Shown here in pieces: positions 53,039 through 61,806 of a stretch of DNA of 64,000 nucleotides. Where the stretch lies: the NCBI RefSeq assembly GCF_014297465.1, contig NZ_JACORT010000001.1, forward strand, positions 372,001-436,000, read 5' to 3'. The stretch's first letter is position 1. Each line of letters starts with the position of its first letter. The position numbers and the translations under genes are program-made. The notes beneath the pieces were generated by a model that saw only the letters and a program-made list of their open reading frames with translations, searched no databases and was not told the origin of the DNA. The DNA is from Ramlibacter cellulosilyticus (GTDB lineage Bacteria; Pseudomonadota; Gammaproteobacteria; Burkholderiales; Burkholderiaceae_C).

Positions 53039-55447
53039 TTACCGGGCCCGGGGCAGCGCTGCATTGGGAGTGGCCCCTTCCGCGGTATAGCCATAGTAGG
53101 ACTCGTAGTCCTGCGGCAACGCATGTTGCAGCGTCTGCGTGAGGACCGCCCCGCGCGGCACCAGCCCCGCCTGGCGCAGGCGCCGCAGCGCGCTCTTGAT
53201 CTGCGCGCGGCGGGTGCTGCCCGCGCGCACGACGTACAGCACGTTCTGCAGCTGGTTGCCGAGCACCACCGCGTCGGCCAGCCCCAGCATCGGGGGCGCA
53301 TCGACGATCACGTAGTCGATGCCCAGGGCGGCGGTGATGTTCAGGAGCAGGAGCAGCTTGGGGCCGGTCAGCAGGTCCACCGGATTCGGCGGGATCGGGC
53401 CGGCCGTCAGCACGGACAGGTTCGGGATCACCGTCGGCGTGATCATCTTGTCGCCGCGGTTGTCGCTCGATAGCAGGTTCGACAGGCCGAAGTCGTTGGG
53501 AATGCCCAGGAACTTGTGGATCGTCGGGTTGCGCATGTCCGCGTCGATCAGCAGCACGCGCTGCCCCATCTGCGCGAAGTTGATCGCCAGCGACAGCGAG
53601 GTCGTGCTCTTGCCTTCGTTGCGCGTCGTGCTGGTGATGACGAGGCGCTTGGGCGCGCCCTCGGGCGTGGAGAACTGCAACGCCGTCCGCACGGAGCGAT
53701 ACGCCTCCGCCACCGTCGATCGCGGGTCCTCGTGCACTTCCATCGCGACCGGCGTGGTGCTGCCGCGCTTGCGATTGAGCTTCGGGATGATGCCCATGAG
53801 CGGCAGCCCCAGCACCCGTTCCACTTCGTCGGGGTACTTGATGGAATCGTCGACGACCTCCAGGCCGATGACGATCGCGGCACCGAGGAGGACACCCGCC
53901 ACGAGGCCGATCAGCAGGTTCACCAGCAGGTTCGGCTTGTACGGGAACAGCGACGGCTCCGCCGCATCCACGACGGACACGTTGTTGCTCATGATGTTCG
54001 CGGAGACACCGAGCTCCTTGAACCGCTGCAGCAGGTTGTCATAGAGCTGCCGGTTGGTGTCCACTTCGCGCTTCAGCAGGTTCAGGTCGATGCTCTGGCC
54101 CTGCTTGGTCAGGACCTGGTTGAGCGTCTCGTTGACCCTCGCCTTGAGCACTTCCTCCTGCTTCGCCGCCGCGTCGCGCGACGCCGAGAGGCTGCCGACC
54201 ACGTTGGTGATCTCCTCCTTGATCTGGGAGTCCATCTCCGTGATCTGCGCCTTCAGCTGGATCATCTTCGGATAGTCCGGCTTGAAGATCCGGAGGTTCT
54301 CCTGGTAGTCGATCATCAGCTTGGCGCGACGCTCCTTGAAGGTCTGGATCGTCTTGTTCTCGACGACCGCCGTCGACGCTTCGGGGTTGCGCTTCACTTC
54401 CGCGAGCACCGTCTCGGCGCGGATGCGCTCCTGTTCCGCCTTGGCCAGCGCCGCCGCGAAATCCGTGTACGTCATGCCCACGGCGCTCGTCTTGTCGTCG
54501 ATGGTCAGGATCTGGTTGCTCTGCGCATAGGCATTCAGGCGCCGCTCGGAGTCCTCGAGCTTCGCCTTCACCTGCTTGATCTGGTCTTCGAGGAAGCTCT
54601 TGGCGTACGACGTGGCCTCCAGCCGGCGCTCCATGCCCATGGCGATGAAGGCCTGCACCGTGGAATTCGCGATGCGCGCGGCGAGCTTCGGGTCCGTGTT
54701 GTCGACGTGGACCTTCACCAGGCGCGAGCTGCGCACCGGCTCGATCGTGAGCGCGTCGAGGAAGCGCCGGACCACGGATTCCCGTCCCAGCACTTCGACC
54801 TTGTCGACGCTGGGACTCGTCATCTTGCGGTAGCCGTTGATGAGGCGGTCGAGATAGTCGCCCTTCTCCTCGGGCTGCTGCTCCGCCGCCGGATCGGCGG
54901 AATCCCCGGCGGCGACCGGCGCGGTGGACACCGAGAGATCCAGCGCCTTGTCCCCGCTCGGCGTGGAGCGGTCCAGCCGCAGTTCGTCGATCACGCGTTC
55001 CGCCAGCGAGCGGCTTTTCAGCAGTTCCTGCTGCGTGCGCATGGCGATGGCGTCGTCGCTTCCGAGGCGCTCCTGTTCCGGATCGTTCTCGAAGCGCACG
55101 ACACGGGGGGAGGCGCGGTCGATCTGGAGGATCACCGTGGACCGGTAGATCGGCGTGCTCAGGAGCGTGCGCACGACCGCGGCCGTGCAGGCCAGCGCGA
55201 TCACCACCAGCAGCGTCCACTTGTGCTTGAGGATGATCCGGCCGATGTCCGTCAGCGTGAGGGAGTCGTCCGCGACGTGCTCCTCCTCCGGCCGCGCGAG
55301 CCCCGTCTGGAGCTGGTACGACTGGCGCACCGCCAGCTCGTTGGAGATGGTCGGGGCGAAGCCGGAGGTGTCGTCGCGGGAGATTTCGGAAGCTGCCATG
55401 GTCTTGCTGTTGTTGGTCGGGCGGTCCGGCGGATCACCCGACGGCAT
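53039..55447 (-). CDS. Wzz/Wzc-type chain-length determinant and BY-kinase fusion
   Basis: 802 residues from ATG 55447; ATG 55399 is an alternative and neither has a strong ribosome binding site, but codon use upstream of 55399 already looks coding. Residues about 60-100 carry the first Wzz membrane segment (HKWTLLVVIALACTAAVVRTLL). A long coiled-coil periplasmic domain follows, then the second membrane segment (LLVNLLIGLVAGVLLGAAIVIG). The cytoplasmic kinase has Walker A' TTRNEGKSTTSL, Walker A/B LLIDADMRNP and VIVDAPP, and a Tyr cluster at the end (QDYESYYGY). It controls polymer length and, through autophosphorylation, export. Its phosphatase is encoded at the far end of the cluster. Confidence 0.93.
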   Translation of the reverse strand: MPSGDPPDRPTNNSKTMAASEISRDDTSGFAPTISNELAVRQSYQLQTGLARPEEEHVADDSLTLTDIGRIILKHKWTLLVVIALACTAAVVRTLLSTPIYRSTVILQIDRASPRVVRFENDPEQERLGSDDAIAMRTQQELLKSRSLAERVIDELRLDRSTPSGDKALDLSVSTAPVAAGDSADPAAEQQPEEKGDYLDRLINGYRKMTSPSVDKVEVLGRESVVRRFLDALTIEPVRSSRLVKVHVDNTDPKLAARIANSTVQAFIAMGMERRLEATSYAKSFLEDQIKQVKAKLEDSERRLNAYAQSNQILTIDDKTSAVGMTYTDFAAALAKAEQERIRAETVLAEVKRNPEASTAVVENKTIQTFKERRAKLMIDYQENLRIFKPDYPKMIQLKAQITEMDSQIKEEITNVVGSLSASRDAAAKQEEVLKARVNETLNQVLTKQGQSIDLNLLKREVDTNRQLYDNLLQRFKELGVSANIMSNNVSVVDAAEPSLFPYKPNLLVNLLIGLVAGVLLGAAIVIGLEVVDDSIKYPDEVERVLGLPLMGIIPKLNRKRGSTTPVAMEVHEDPRSTVAEAYRSVRTALQFSTPEGAPKRLVITSTTRNEGKSTTSLSLAINFAQMGQRVLLIDADMRNPTIHKFLGIPNDFGLSNLLSSDNRGDKMITPTVIPNLSVLTAGPIPPNPVDLLTGPKLLLLLNITAALGIDYVIVDAPPMLGLADAVVLGNQLQNVLYVVRAGSTRRAQIKSALRRLRQAGLVPRGAVLTQTLQHALPQDYESYYGYTAEGATPNAALPRAR

Positions 55448-55464
55448 CACAGGAAGTCGAAAGC

Positions 55465-56265
55465 TTACCTGCCTATCCAGTAGAACGGATTCACGACGTT
55501 GAGCACGTCGCGGAACACGGAATCGGTGATCGCCGCCCGGGTCGAATCACGCTGCACCACGATCAGGTCATCCCCGCGGATGGGGGGATCGGGCTGCTGC
55601 CCGGCCCGGATCTTTTCGATGTCGAACGTGGCGACCTGGCGCTCCCCGCCATCGCCTTGCCGGAAGAGCATCACCTGGTCGCGCCTGGCGATCTGGGCGA
55701 ACCCGCCGGCGAGGGCCAGCACGCGCAGGAGCGTCATCTGGCCGACCAGGGGATAGATGCCCGGCTTCGCGACGGCGCCGTCCACGGTGATGCGCTCCGT
55801 GGTGAATTCCTTGATGAACACGGAAACCTGCGGATCCTGCAGGTACTTGTCCCCGTACAGGTTGGCGAGGTGGCCTTCCACTTCCTGCTGCGTGAGGCCC
55901 GCCACGATCACCGCGCCGATGAGGGGCAGGGTGATCGCGCCGGCGGCGTTGACCCGCACGGTGCGCTTGGCGTTCTCCAGGTTCAGGATCTCGATTTCCA
56001 GCAGGTCGTTCGGCCCGATCCGGTATTCCCGGCCGATCGTGTAGACGGCGGATGGCTGGGACGGCTCCATGGCCGGCTTGGCCTGTTGCTCCGGCTCCTG
56101 GCGGATCTGCTGTGGCTGGGATCCCGCGGGCCGGAACATGCCGTCCGCCGGGGAGCCCGGGCTTCCGCCCTGCAACTGCACACCCGTGGACGTCTGCGCC
56201 GCGGAAACTGTGGAAATGAACAGCCAGGCTGTCGCGAGCGCGTATTTGTGGATGATCGAGGACAT
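55465..56265 (-). CDS. Wza-type polysaccharide export protein
   Basis: 266 residues. Signal peptide MSSIIHKYALATAWLFISTVSAA. There is no lipobox Cys, unlike E. coli Wza. After a Gln/Pro-rich segment comes the Poly_export domain (YRIGPNDLLEIEILNLENAKRTVRVNAAGAITLPLIGAV) and an SLBB domain (ITVDGAVAKPGIYPLVGQMTLLRVLALAGGFA). At about 266 residues it is shorter than Wza (about 380). It forms the periplasmic/outer-membrane export channel with the Wzc-type partner encoded 17 bp downstream. It is the first gene of the cluster, directly behind the promoter at 56289-56317. Confidence 0.92.
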   Translation of the reverse strand: MSSIIHKYALATAWLFISTVSAAQTSTGVQLQGGSPGSPADGMFRPAGSQPQQIRQEPEQQAKPAMEPSQPSAVYTIGREYRIGPNDLLEIEILNLENAKRTVRVNAAGAITLPLIGAVIVAGLTQQEVEGHLANLYGDKYLQDPQVSVFIKEFTTERITVDGAVAKPGIYPLVGQMTLLRVLALAGGFAQIARRDQVMLFRQGDGGERQVATFDIEKIRAGQQPDPPIRGDDLIVVQRDSTRAAITDSVFRDVLNVVNPFYWIGR

Positions 56266-56288
56266 ACATCCCCCGAGGTAAAAGGGAA

Positions 56289-56317
56289 ATTCTAGGGAAG
56301 TCGCGCTTCCCTTCCAA
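56289..56317 (-). promoter_or_regulatory. Sigma-70-type promoter with inverted repeat in its spacer, exopolysaccharide cluster
   Basis: Read on the minus strand: TTGGAA (-35, 4 of 6 matches), a 17-bp spacer, and TAGAAT (-10, 5 of 6 matches). The spacer GGGAAGCGCGACTTCCC is itself a perfect inverted repeat (GGGAAG-5 nt-CTTCCC), the place where a bound repressor would block RNA polymerase. The -10 lies 23 bp before the ATG of the Wza-type gene. Promoter fit is read directly; repression is inference. Confidence 0.65.
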
Positions 56318-56334
56318 GAACGGAGGCTGGCGCC

Positions 56335-57381
56335 TTAATGCTTGTCGGCTTCGGAGGTGAAGGAATCCGCGAAAAATTCCTCCGGAGGCAACCCGCAGTG
56401 CGCACTGTAGTCCGCACGCGCCGAATCTACGACGATCGGAGCCCCGCATGCGTACACCTGGTGGCCCGAAAGATCAGGGTAATCCTCCATCACCGCCTTG
56501 TGGACGAAGCCGGTGCGGCCGGTCCAGTTGTCTTCGGGCAGCGCATTGGAGACCACCGGCACGTACTTCAGTTGCGGCAGGTCGATCAGGCGCTCGCGCA
56601 CCCAGGCGTCCATGTAAAGATCGCCCGGCCGGCGTCCGCCCCAGTACAGCGTGGCGGGGCGCTGGATGCCCTTGGACTGCATGTGCTCGATCAGCGCCTT
56701 GACCGGCGCGAAGCCCGTGCCCGAGGCGAGCAGGATCATCGGCTTGTCCGAATCCTCGCGCAGGAAGAAGCTGCCGAACGGCCCTTCCACCCGCAGGATC
56801 TCCTTCTCCTTCATCGCGGTGAAGACGTGGTCCGTGAACTTGCCCCCCGGCATGTGCCGGATGTGCAGTTCGACCCCCGGGCCGTTGTGCGGCGCGTTGG
56901 CCATGGAGTAGCTGCGGCGGGCGCCGTCCCGCAGGATGAACTCGATGTACTGGCCTGCGTGGTACCGCATCGTGTCGTTGGCCGGCAGCTGCAGCTTCAC
57001 GATCATCACGTCGTGCGAGACCTTCTCGAGCGAGCTCACGCGGGAGGGCATCTTGCGCACCGGGAAGGCGCTTTCGTCGGTCACCTGGCGCGACTCCAGG
57101 ACCACGTCCGACTGGGGAACGGCGCAGCAGGTGAGGATCAGCCCCTTCGCTTCCTCCTCTTCGGAGAGCGCCTTGCTCTGGTGCGGGCCGTGGACGACCG
57201 TGCCCTCGAGCTTCTTGCACTTGCACGAGCCGCACGCGCCGTCCTTGCAGCCGTACGGCATGCCTACGCCCTGCCGGATGGCCGCCGCGAGGATCGCCTC
57301 GCCGCCGTCGGCGGAAAACGCGCGGCCGCTGGGCTGCACGGTGATCTGGAAGGGGCCGGCGCTGCCGGTGGCGGCTGTCAT
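56335..57381 (-). CDS. ascD: 2Fe-2S ferredoxin / FAD reductase, CDP-6-deoxy-delta-3,4-glucoseen reductase type
   Basis: 348 residues. A plant-type ferredoxin domain holds C45, C50 and C53 (GCKDGACGSCKC) and C85 or C86 (LILTCCAV). The FNR-type reductase follows, with the FAD motif RRSYSMANAP and the NAD(P) motif LLASGTGFAPVKALIEHM. Burkholderiales homologues are usually named after AscD, but most lie away from deoxysugar genes and may serve other oxygenase or dehydratase partners. Here it lies just upstream of the exopolysaccharide promoter on the same strand, which makes a sugar role possible but unproven. Confidence 0.85.
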   Translation of the reverse strand: MTAATGSAGPFQITVQPSGRAFSADGGEAILAAAIRQGVGMPYGCKDGACGSCKCKKLEGTVVHGPHQSKALSEEEEAKGLILTCCAVPQSDVVLESRQVTDESAFPVRKMPSRVSSLEKVSHDVMIVKLQLPANDTMRYHAGQYIEFILRDGARRSYSMANAPHNGPGVELHIRHMPGGKFTDHVFTAMKEKEILRVEGPFGSFFLREDSDKPMILLASGTGFAPVKALIEHMQSKGIQRPATLYWGGRRPGDLYMDAWVRERLIDLPQLKYVPVVSNALPEDNWTGRTGFVHKAVMEDYPDLSGHQVYACGAPIVVDSARADYSAHCGLPPEEFFADSFTSEADKH

Positions 57382-57425
57382 GCTTTGGATATCCTTGGGC
57401 TCTTTTCGTCGTCGCTGGCAGGATT

Positions 57426-58352
57426 TTGCCCTCAAACCAGACCCCCCTCGGCGCGCTGCCCGGCCGCTTCCGCCGCCTGCGCGTGCTCATCGCCGGTTGC
57501 GGCGACGTGGGCCTGCGCACCGCGCGCGCCCTGCCGCCTCGGGTGCGCGTGCTGGCCCTGACCTCGTCGCCCGAGCGCGTGCCGGCACTGCGCGCCGCCG
57601 GCATCGTGCCGCTGCGAGGCAACCTCGACGAGCGCGCCAGCCTGGTCCGGCTGGCCGGCCTGGCGCATCGCGTCGTGCACCTGGCGCCGCCGCCCCCGGA
57701 CGCCGCCGAGGCGTGGTGGCGCGATCCGCGCACGCGGGACCTGCTGCGCGTGCTGCGCCTGCGCGAGCCGCCGCAAGTCCTGGTCTATGCCTCCACGAGC
57801 GGCGTGTACGGCGACTGCGCCGGCGAGCGCGTCGCGGAGGAGCGCGTCCTGTCGCCGCGCACGCCGCGCGCGCAGCGCCGGGTCGACGCGGAGCGGCAGG
57901 TGCGCTTCTTCGGCCGCGGCACGGGGGCGCGCACCAGCGTGCTGCGCATCCCCGGCATCTATGCGCCGGACCGCGCCGGCGGCACGCCGCGCGAGCGGCT
58001 CTTGCGGGGCACGCCCGTGCTGGTGCCCGAGGACGACGTCTACACCAACCACATCCACGCCGACGACCTCGCCCGCGCGGTGCTGGCCGCCTTGTGGCGC
58101 GGCCGGCCCCAGCGCGTCTACAACGCGAGCGACGACAGCGAGCTGAAGATGGGCGACTACTTCGACCTGGCCGCGGACCTGTACGGGCTGCCACGCCCGC
58201 CGCGCGTCCCGCGCCACACCGCGCAGGAGCAGCTGCCGCTCGTGGTCCTGAGCTTCATGGGCGAGTCGCGCCGGCTGGACAACACGCGCATGAAGAAGGA
58301 ACTGCGCGTCCGCCTGCGGCACGCGACGGTGGACAGCGGCCTGCGCGCCTGA
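57426..58352 (+). CDS. NAD-dependent epimerase/dehydratase-family protein (YeeZ-like), TTG start
   Basis: 308 residues. The Rossmann motif LRVLIAGCGDVGLRTARAL starts near residue 18. The middle shows VYASTSGVYGDCAGERVAE, and the C-terminal half NHIHADDLARAVLAAL and RVYNASDDSEL as in extended SDRs. The TTG start is used because no ATG lies before the Rossmann fold; AGGA sits only 2-3 nt before it, so the site is weak. The usual YxxxK is replaced by a Pro-Arg-rich segment (SPRTPRAQRRVDAE), a trait of this subfamily. The substrate is unknown. Confidence 0.78.
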   Translation: MPSNQTPLGALPGRFRRLRVLIAGCGDVGLRTARALPPRVRVLALTSSPERVPALRAAGIVPLRGNLDERASLVRLAGLAHRVVHLAPPPPDAAEAWWRDPRTRDLLRVLRLREPPQVLVYASTSGVYGDCAGERVAEERVLSPRTPRAQRRVDAERQVRFFGRGTGARTSVLRIPGIYAPDRAGGTPRERLLRGTPVLVPEDDVYTNHIHADDLARAVLAALWRGRPQRVYNASDDSELKMGDYFDLAADLYGLPRPPRVPRHTAQEQLPLVVLSFMGESRRLDNTRMKKELRVRLRHATVDSGLRA

Positions 58353-58358
58353 GCGGTC

Positions 58359-60506
58359 CTACTGCGTGAGCGATGCGCCCGTGAGCGCAGCCTCGGCGCG
58401 CAGCTCGTGGCAGCGCTGGGAAAGCGCCTGGTGCAACTGCCGGTGGCGGCGCGCGATCTCGTCGTCGCCGTCCAGTGCGGGTGCCGCGGTCGCCAGCCGC
58501 TCCGCGCAGTTGTCGCGGCGCAGGTCGGGGCCGACGGCCGCCACGTAGCGTTCCAGGCGCAGCAGGCTGCTGTCGCTCGAACGTGCCGCATAGCGCTCCA
58601 GTTCGGCCTGCAGCTGCAGCCAGCGGGCCGCCGCGGGATCGGCGGCGAGCGCGGGGCTGCCCAGCGCGAGCAGCGGCTTCGCCTGCTGCACCAGCAGGTC
58701 GAGGCGCGTGGCCGTGCGGCTGAACGAGGGCGGCACGGGCGAGCCGGGGTCCGCCGCCCCGAGCGCCTGCGCGAGCGGCAGCGGGTCGCCCTGCCACCAG
58801 CTGAAGTCGCTGACCCGCGGGTCCTGCAGCGGCTGCTGGCGCCAGTCGTCCTGCAGCGCCGCCAGCCGGCGCACCAGTTCGCCGTCGAGCGTCGCGACGA
58901 GGCGATCGCCGAGCCCGCCGCCGCCCGTCTCCTTGAGCACCGCCTGCAGGGCGAGCACCTGCTCGCGCTGCTGGCGGAATGCGGCGGTGTCCAGCGGGCC
59001 TTTCGCATCCGACGGCCAGGCCGCCTTGACGATCCGGAACGCGCGCTGGTAGATCAGCTCGGACACGCGTGCGTCCACCACGCGCGCGACCACGGGCTGC
59101 GCGTGCGGAGGGAAGAGGGGCAGGACCTCCGCGACGGCGCGCGCGCGCTCGGAAGCCAGGGCGCGCGCTTCCTGCAGCACCTTGGGAAGGGTGCCCGCCT
59201 CGCGGACGTCCTTGCCCGCCGGATGCGGTACGGCTGTCTCCGCCATGAAGGACGTCTTCAGCAGCGCCGAAAGTCCCGCGCGCAAGGCGGCGCGCTCGGA
59301 GGAGAGCCCGAAGCGGTTCTCGGCGGCCAGCCAGACGATCCCCGGCTCGCCGTGGCCGCCGAAGGCGATCTCGAACTGGCGCCGGAACTCGATGAAGGCC
59401 GCGCCGGACTGGCCTTGCAGCTGCTGCAGGGTCTCGGGCCCGAACAGGCGCGTGCGCTCGATGCGCCGCAGGACGTCCTGGTAGGCGCTCCCGAGCTGCA
59501 GCGTCCCCTGCCGCATCCAGTCGTTGCGCCCCTTCGACAGCAGCGCGTTCTGGTCTTCCAGCAGGGCATGCACCGCCTTGTAGCGCTCCAGCGTGCGGTC
59601 GAACGCCACCGCGCGGGTCGAAGGCTCGAAGAGGCCGGTGCTGCGCTCCACGTACCCCTGTTCCAGGGCGAACAGGTCGTTGGTGTTGAGCAGGCGCGTG
59701 TGCAGCGCGCCCATCGCCTTGGACAGCGAGCAGCGCGTGGCCCACTGCAGGCGCGACTGCATCAGCACCGGCTCGATGCTCACTTCCTCGCTGCCCTGGA
59801 ACATGCGCACGGCGCCTTCGAGCGCGCCAGGCAGCTCCTTGCCCAGGGTGTAGGCCACGAGCTTGCGCAGTTGCTCGGGCTGGCCGCCCGCGTACTGCAG
59901 CGAGAGGAAGGACTGCACCGCGCCATCGAGCCGTTCGACGTTGGCGACGTAGTCGGCGACCGCCACGAACTCGGGCAGGTCCTCGGCGGCCGCGGTCAGT
60001 CGGCGCTCCAGGTTCTGCGGCACGGGCGACTGGCATTCGACCCCCATCTGCAGGTCGCCCGAGCCGCGCACCAGCGGCACGCCGGTCAGCTGGCCCGCGC
60101 GCGCGTAGAGCTCGCGCCTGAGGGTCTCCACCACGATGTCGCCGAACTCGCGCGCAAGCCGCGCCTGCACCTGTTCCTCGAGGTTGTCGAAGGGGCGCCA
60201 GGAACCCGGGAGGAATATCGTCCACGCAGCGTCCTGCTGCAGCCTTTCCGTCGCCGTGAGCAGCGCCAGCGCCTTGCGCCGGTACCACTCCGGATCCACG
60301 GCCTCGCGGGTGTGGGCGCGGGCACGGAAGCGCGCATCCGCATTGAGCTGCAGCAGGGTGCGCGAGAGGTCCTGGCGCCATCCGTCCAGTTGCACGGCCG
60401 CCGCGAGGATGGCAAGCGCCCACGCAGCGAGCAGCAGCCACGCCAGCGTGAGCCAGGGAGACCGGCCGCGCAGCAGCTCGCGCGCGCGATGGAGCGGCGA
60501 CGTCAT
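58359..60506 (-). CDS. Large single-pass membrane protein of unknown function, weakly IcmF/TssM-like
   Basis: 715 residues. One membrane segment at about 17-40 (SPWLTLAWLLLAAWALAILAAAVQL) is followed by about 675 mostly helical, Leu/Arg/Glu-rich residues. Segments such as RPFDNLEEQVQARLAREFGDIVVETLRRELYARAGQL and LRKLVAYTLGKELPGALEGAVRMF recall the IcmF-related helical region of TssM, but the P-loop GTPase part of TssM is missing and no other type VI gene is near. The similarity is by eye and weak. The start overlaps the small membrane protein stop (ATGA). It would project into the periplasm or cytoplasm depending on orientation; basic residues before the segment favour a periplasmic main body. 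Confidence 0.62.
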   Translation of the reverse strand: MTSPLHRARELLRGRSPWLTLAWLLLAAWALAILAAAVQLDGWRQDLSRTLLQLNADARFRARAHTREAVDPEWYRRKALALLTATERLQQDAAWTIFLPGSWRPFDNLEEQVQARLAREFGDIVVETLRRELYARAGQLTGVPLVRGSGDLQMGVECQSPVPQNLERRLTAAAEDLPEFVAVADYVANVERLDGAVQSFLSLQYAGGQPEQLRKLVAYTLGKELPGALEGAVRMFQGSEEVSIEPVLMQSRLQWATRCSLSKAMGALHTRLLNTNDLFALEQGYVERSTGLFEPSTRAVAFDRTLERYKAVHALLEDQNALLSKGRNDWMRQGTLQLGSAYQDVLRRIERTRLFGPETLQQLQGQSGAAFIEFRRQFEIAFGGHGEPGIVWLAAENRFGLSSERAALRAGLSALLKTSFMAETAVPHPAGKDVREAGTLPKVLQEARALASERARAVAEVLPLFPPHAQPVVARVVDARVSELIYQRAFRIVKAAWPSDAKGPLDTAAFRQQREQVLALQAVLKETGGGGLGDRLVATLDGELVRRLAALQDDWRQQPLQDPRVSDFSWWQGDPLPLAQALGAADPGSPVPPSFSRTATRLDLLVQQAKPLLALGSPALAADPAAARWLQLQAELERYAARSSDSSLLRLERYVAAVGPDLRRDNCAERLATAAPALDGDDEIARRHRQLHQALSQRCHELRAEAALTGASLTQ

Positions 60507-60685
60507 GGGGATTTCGTCGTCGCGGGCACGGGTTGCAGCAACTCGCGCACGGGCCAGGTCTGCCAGAGCCAGATCGCTTCCGACAGGAGCAGCAGCGCGC
60601 CTGCGGCCAGCGCGACGCGCAGCCACGGCCGCCAACCGCCCGGCGCGGCCGTCGACCGTGTGGACCCGGGTACTTCCGCCGACAT
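60503..60685 (-). CDS. Small single-pass membrane protein
   Basis: 60 residues, starting MSAEVPGSTRSTAAPGGW, with one membrane helix (WLRVALAAGALLLLSEAIWLW) and a short tail. AAGGGGGAG lies just before the ATG. It is coupled by ATGA to the 715-residue protein gene, so the two products probably act together. Another ATG ten codons upstream is possible. No family is recognised. Confidence 0.6.
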   Translation of the reverse strand: MSAEVPGSTRSTAAPGGWRPWLRVALAAGALLLLSEAIWLWQTWPVRELLQPVPATTKSP

Positions 60686-60783
60686 GAACTCCCCCTTCCG
60701 AATGCCGAGTGCCAAGGCTAAGGACCGCGGCGCGGATCCCTGTCAGGTTTTATCCGTAGGGACTGTCGGACGCGGCTGTCAGT

Positions 60784-61806
60784 TCAGATGCCGGCCGGCT
60801 TGCGGATCGTCTTCATGCGATCCACCGCCCGCACCGTCACCTGCAGCACCTCGGCGCCGTGGAGGACCGTGAGTTGCACCTCACTTTCCGGCTCGGGGCG
60901 TGCCCACAGCTTCTTGTAGAAACCTTCGAGGGTCGTCACCTTCTCGCCATCGATCGCGAGCACGAAGTCGCCGACCACCAGCCCCGCGTCCTGTGCGGGA
61001 CTGTCCCGATTGACGCGCACGATCCGGATGCGCCCGCCTTGCTCCGTGGAGCTGAGGCCCAGCCAGGGCCGCCGGCTCACGCGGGTGCTGCCCGTCTGCT
61101 GCATCTCGGGGAGGATCGGCTTGAGCAGGTCGACCGGCACGAACATGTTGCCCGGGACCTGCTGCGCGTCGCCGAGGGCATTGCCGACGAAGAGGCTGCC
61201 GATGCCCAGGAGTTCACCGCGCTGGTTGAACAAGGGTGCGCCACTGTGGTTGCGCAGCGGCGGGCTGGTGAACAGCGCGCTGTCGATGTGGTACTCCCAG
61301 TAGCCGGAGAAAGGACGGATGCCCACGAGCTGCGTCAGGCCCATCCCGCCGTCTTCGCCGCCCGTCGCGGCGAGCAGCGCGCCGCGCAGCGGCGCCTCCT
61401 TCGCGACGCCGAGCGTGACCGGCTGGATGCCGCGCAGCGGCAGGACGGAGCGCACCAGCCCGAAGCCCGTGGCCTGGTCGTAGCCCACCGCGCGGGCGGG
61501 GATCACGCGGTTGTCGTGGGTGCGGACCTGGATGCTGTCGGCTTCGAGAATGAGGTAGCCGATGGTGAGGATCAGGCCGTCCGGGCCGATCACGACGCCG
61601 GAACCTTCCCGCTCCTTGCCGAGGGTTTCCGCCGAACGGGCGTCGTCGGCGGCGGTGACCTCCAGGCCGACGACGGCCTCCATCGCGCGCGTGATGGCAT
61701 CGACGCTGGCCTGCTGCGGCGTGGTGGCGGCCCGCACGGGCATGCCCGCCGCAAGCACCAGGAGCACGACGCCGGCGAGGCGGCTCGCCACGGTCTGGAA
61801 CGACAT
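60784..61806 (-). CDS. DegP/HtrA-like (S1C) PDZ protein lacking catalytic His and Asp
   Basis: 340 residues with a signal peptide (MSFQTVASRLAGVVLLVLAAGMPVRAA). The trypsin-like fold is clear (GSGVVIGPDGLILTIGYLILEADSIQV), but where HtrA proteins have TNNHV the sequence is TIGYL (Tyr84 for His). Where they have SDIALI it is TGFGLV (Gly for Asp). The Ser is kept as N-H-S188-G-A instead of GNSGG. A PDZ domain fills about 245-335 (RPWLGLSSTEQGGRIRIVRVNRDSPAQDAGLVVGDFVLAIDGEKV). It should bind peptide ends without cutting them. It is followed by the small membrane protein gene after 98 bp, likely the same unit, and divergent from the hns-like gene by 151 bp. Confidence 0.85.
   Translation of the reverse strand: MSFQTVASRLAGVVLLVLAAGMPVRAATTPQQASVDAITRAMEAVVGLEVTAADDARSAETLGKEREGSGVVIGPDGLILTIGYLILEADSIQVRTHDNRVIPARAVGYDQATGFGLVRSVLPLRGIQPVTLGVAKEAPLRGALLAATGGEDGGMGLTQLVGIRPFSGYWEYHIDSALFTSPPLRNHSGAPLFNQRGELLGIGSLFVGNALGDAQQVPGNMFVPVDLLKPILPEMQQTGSTRVSRRPWLGLSSTEQGGRIRIVRVNRDSPAQDAGLVVGDFVLAIDGEKVTTLEGFYKKLWARPEPESEVQLTVLHGAEVLQVTVRAVDRMKTIRKPAGI

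Noticed and set aside
57426..58352. Epimerase gene as member of the exopolysaccharide cluster
   Set aside because: It is on the opposite strand and belongs to a YeeZ-like group that is widespread outside polysaccharide loci; there is no direct link.
58359..60506. Part of a type VI secretion system
   Set aside because: The helical resemblance to TssM is weak, the GTPase region is absent, and no TssB/C/H/K/L gene occurs in the window.
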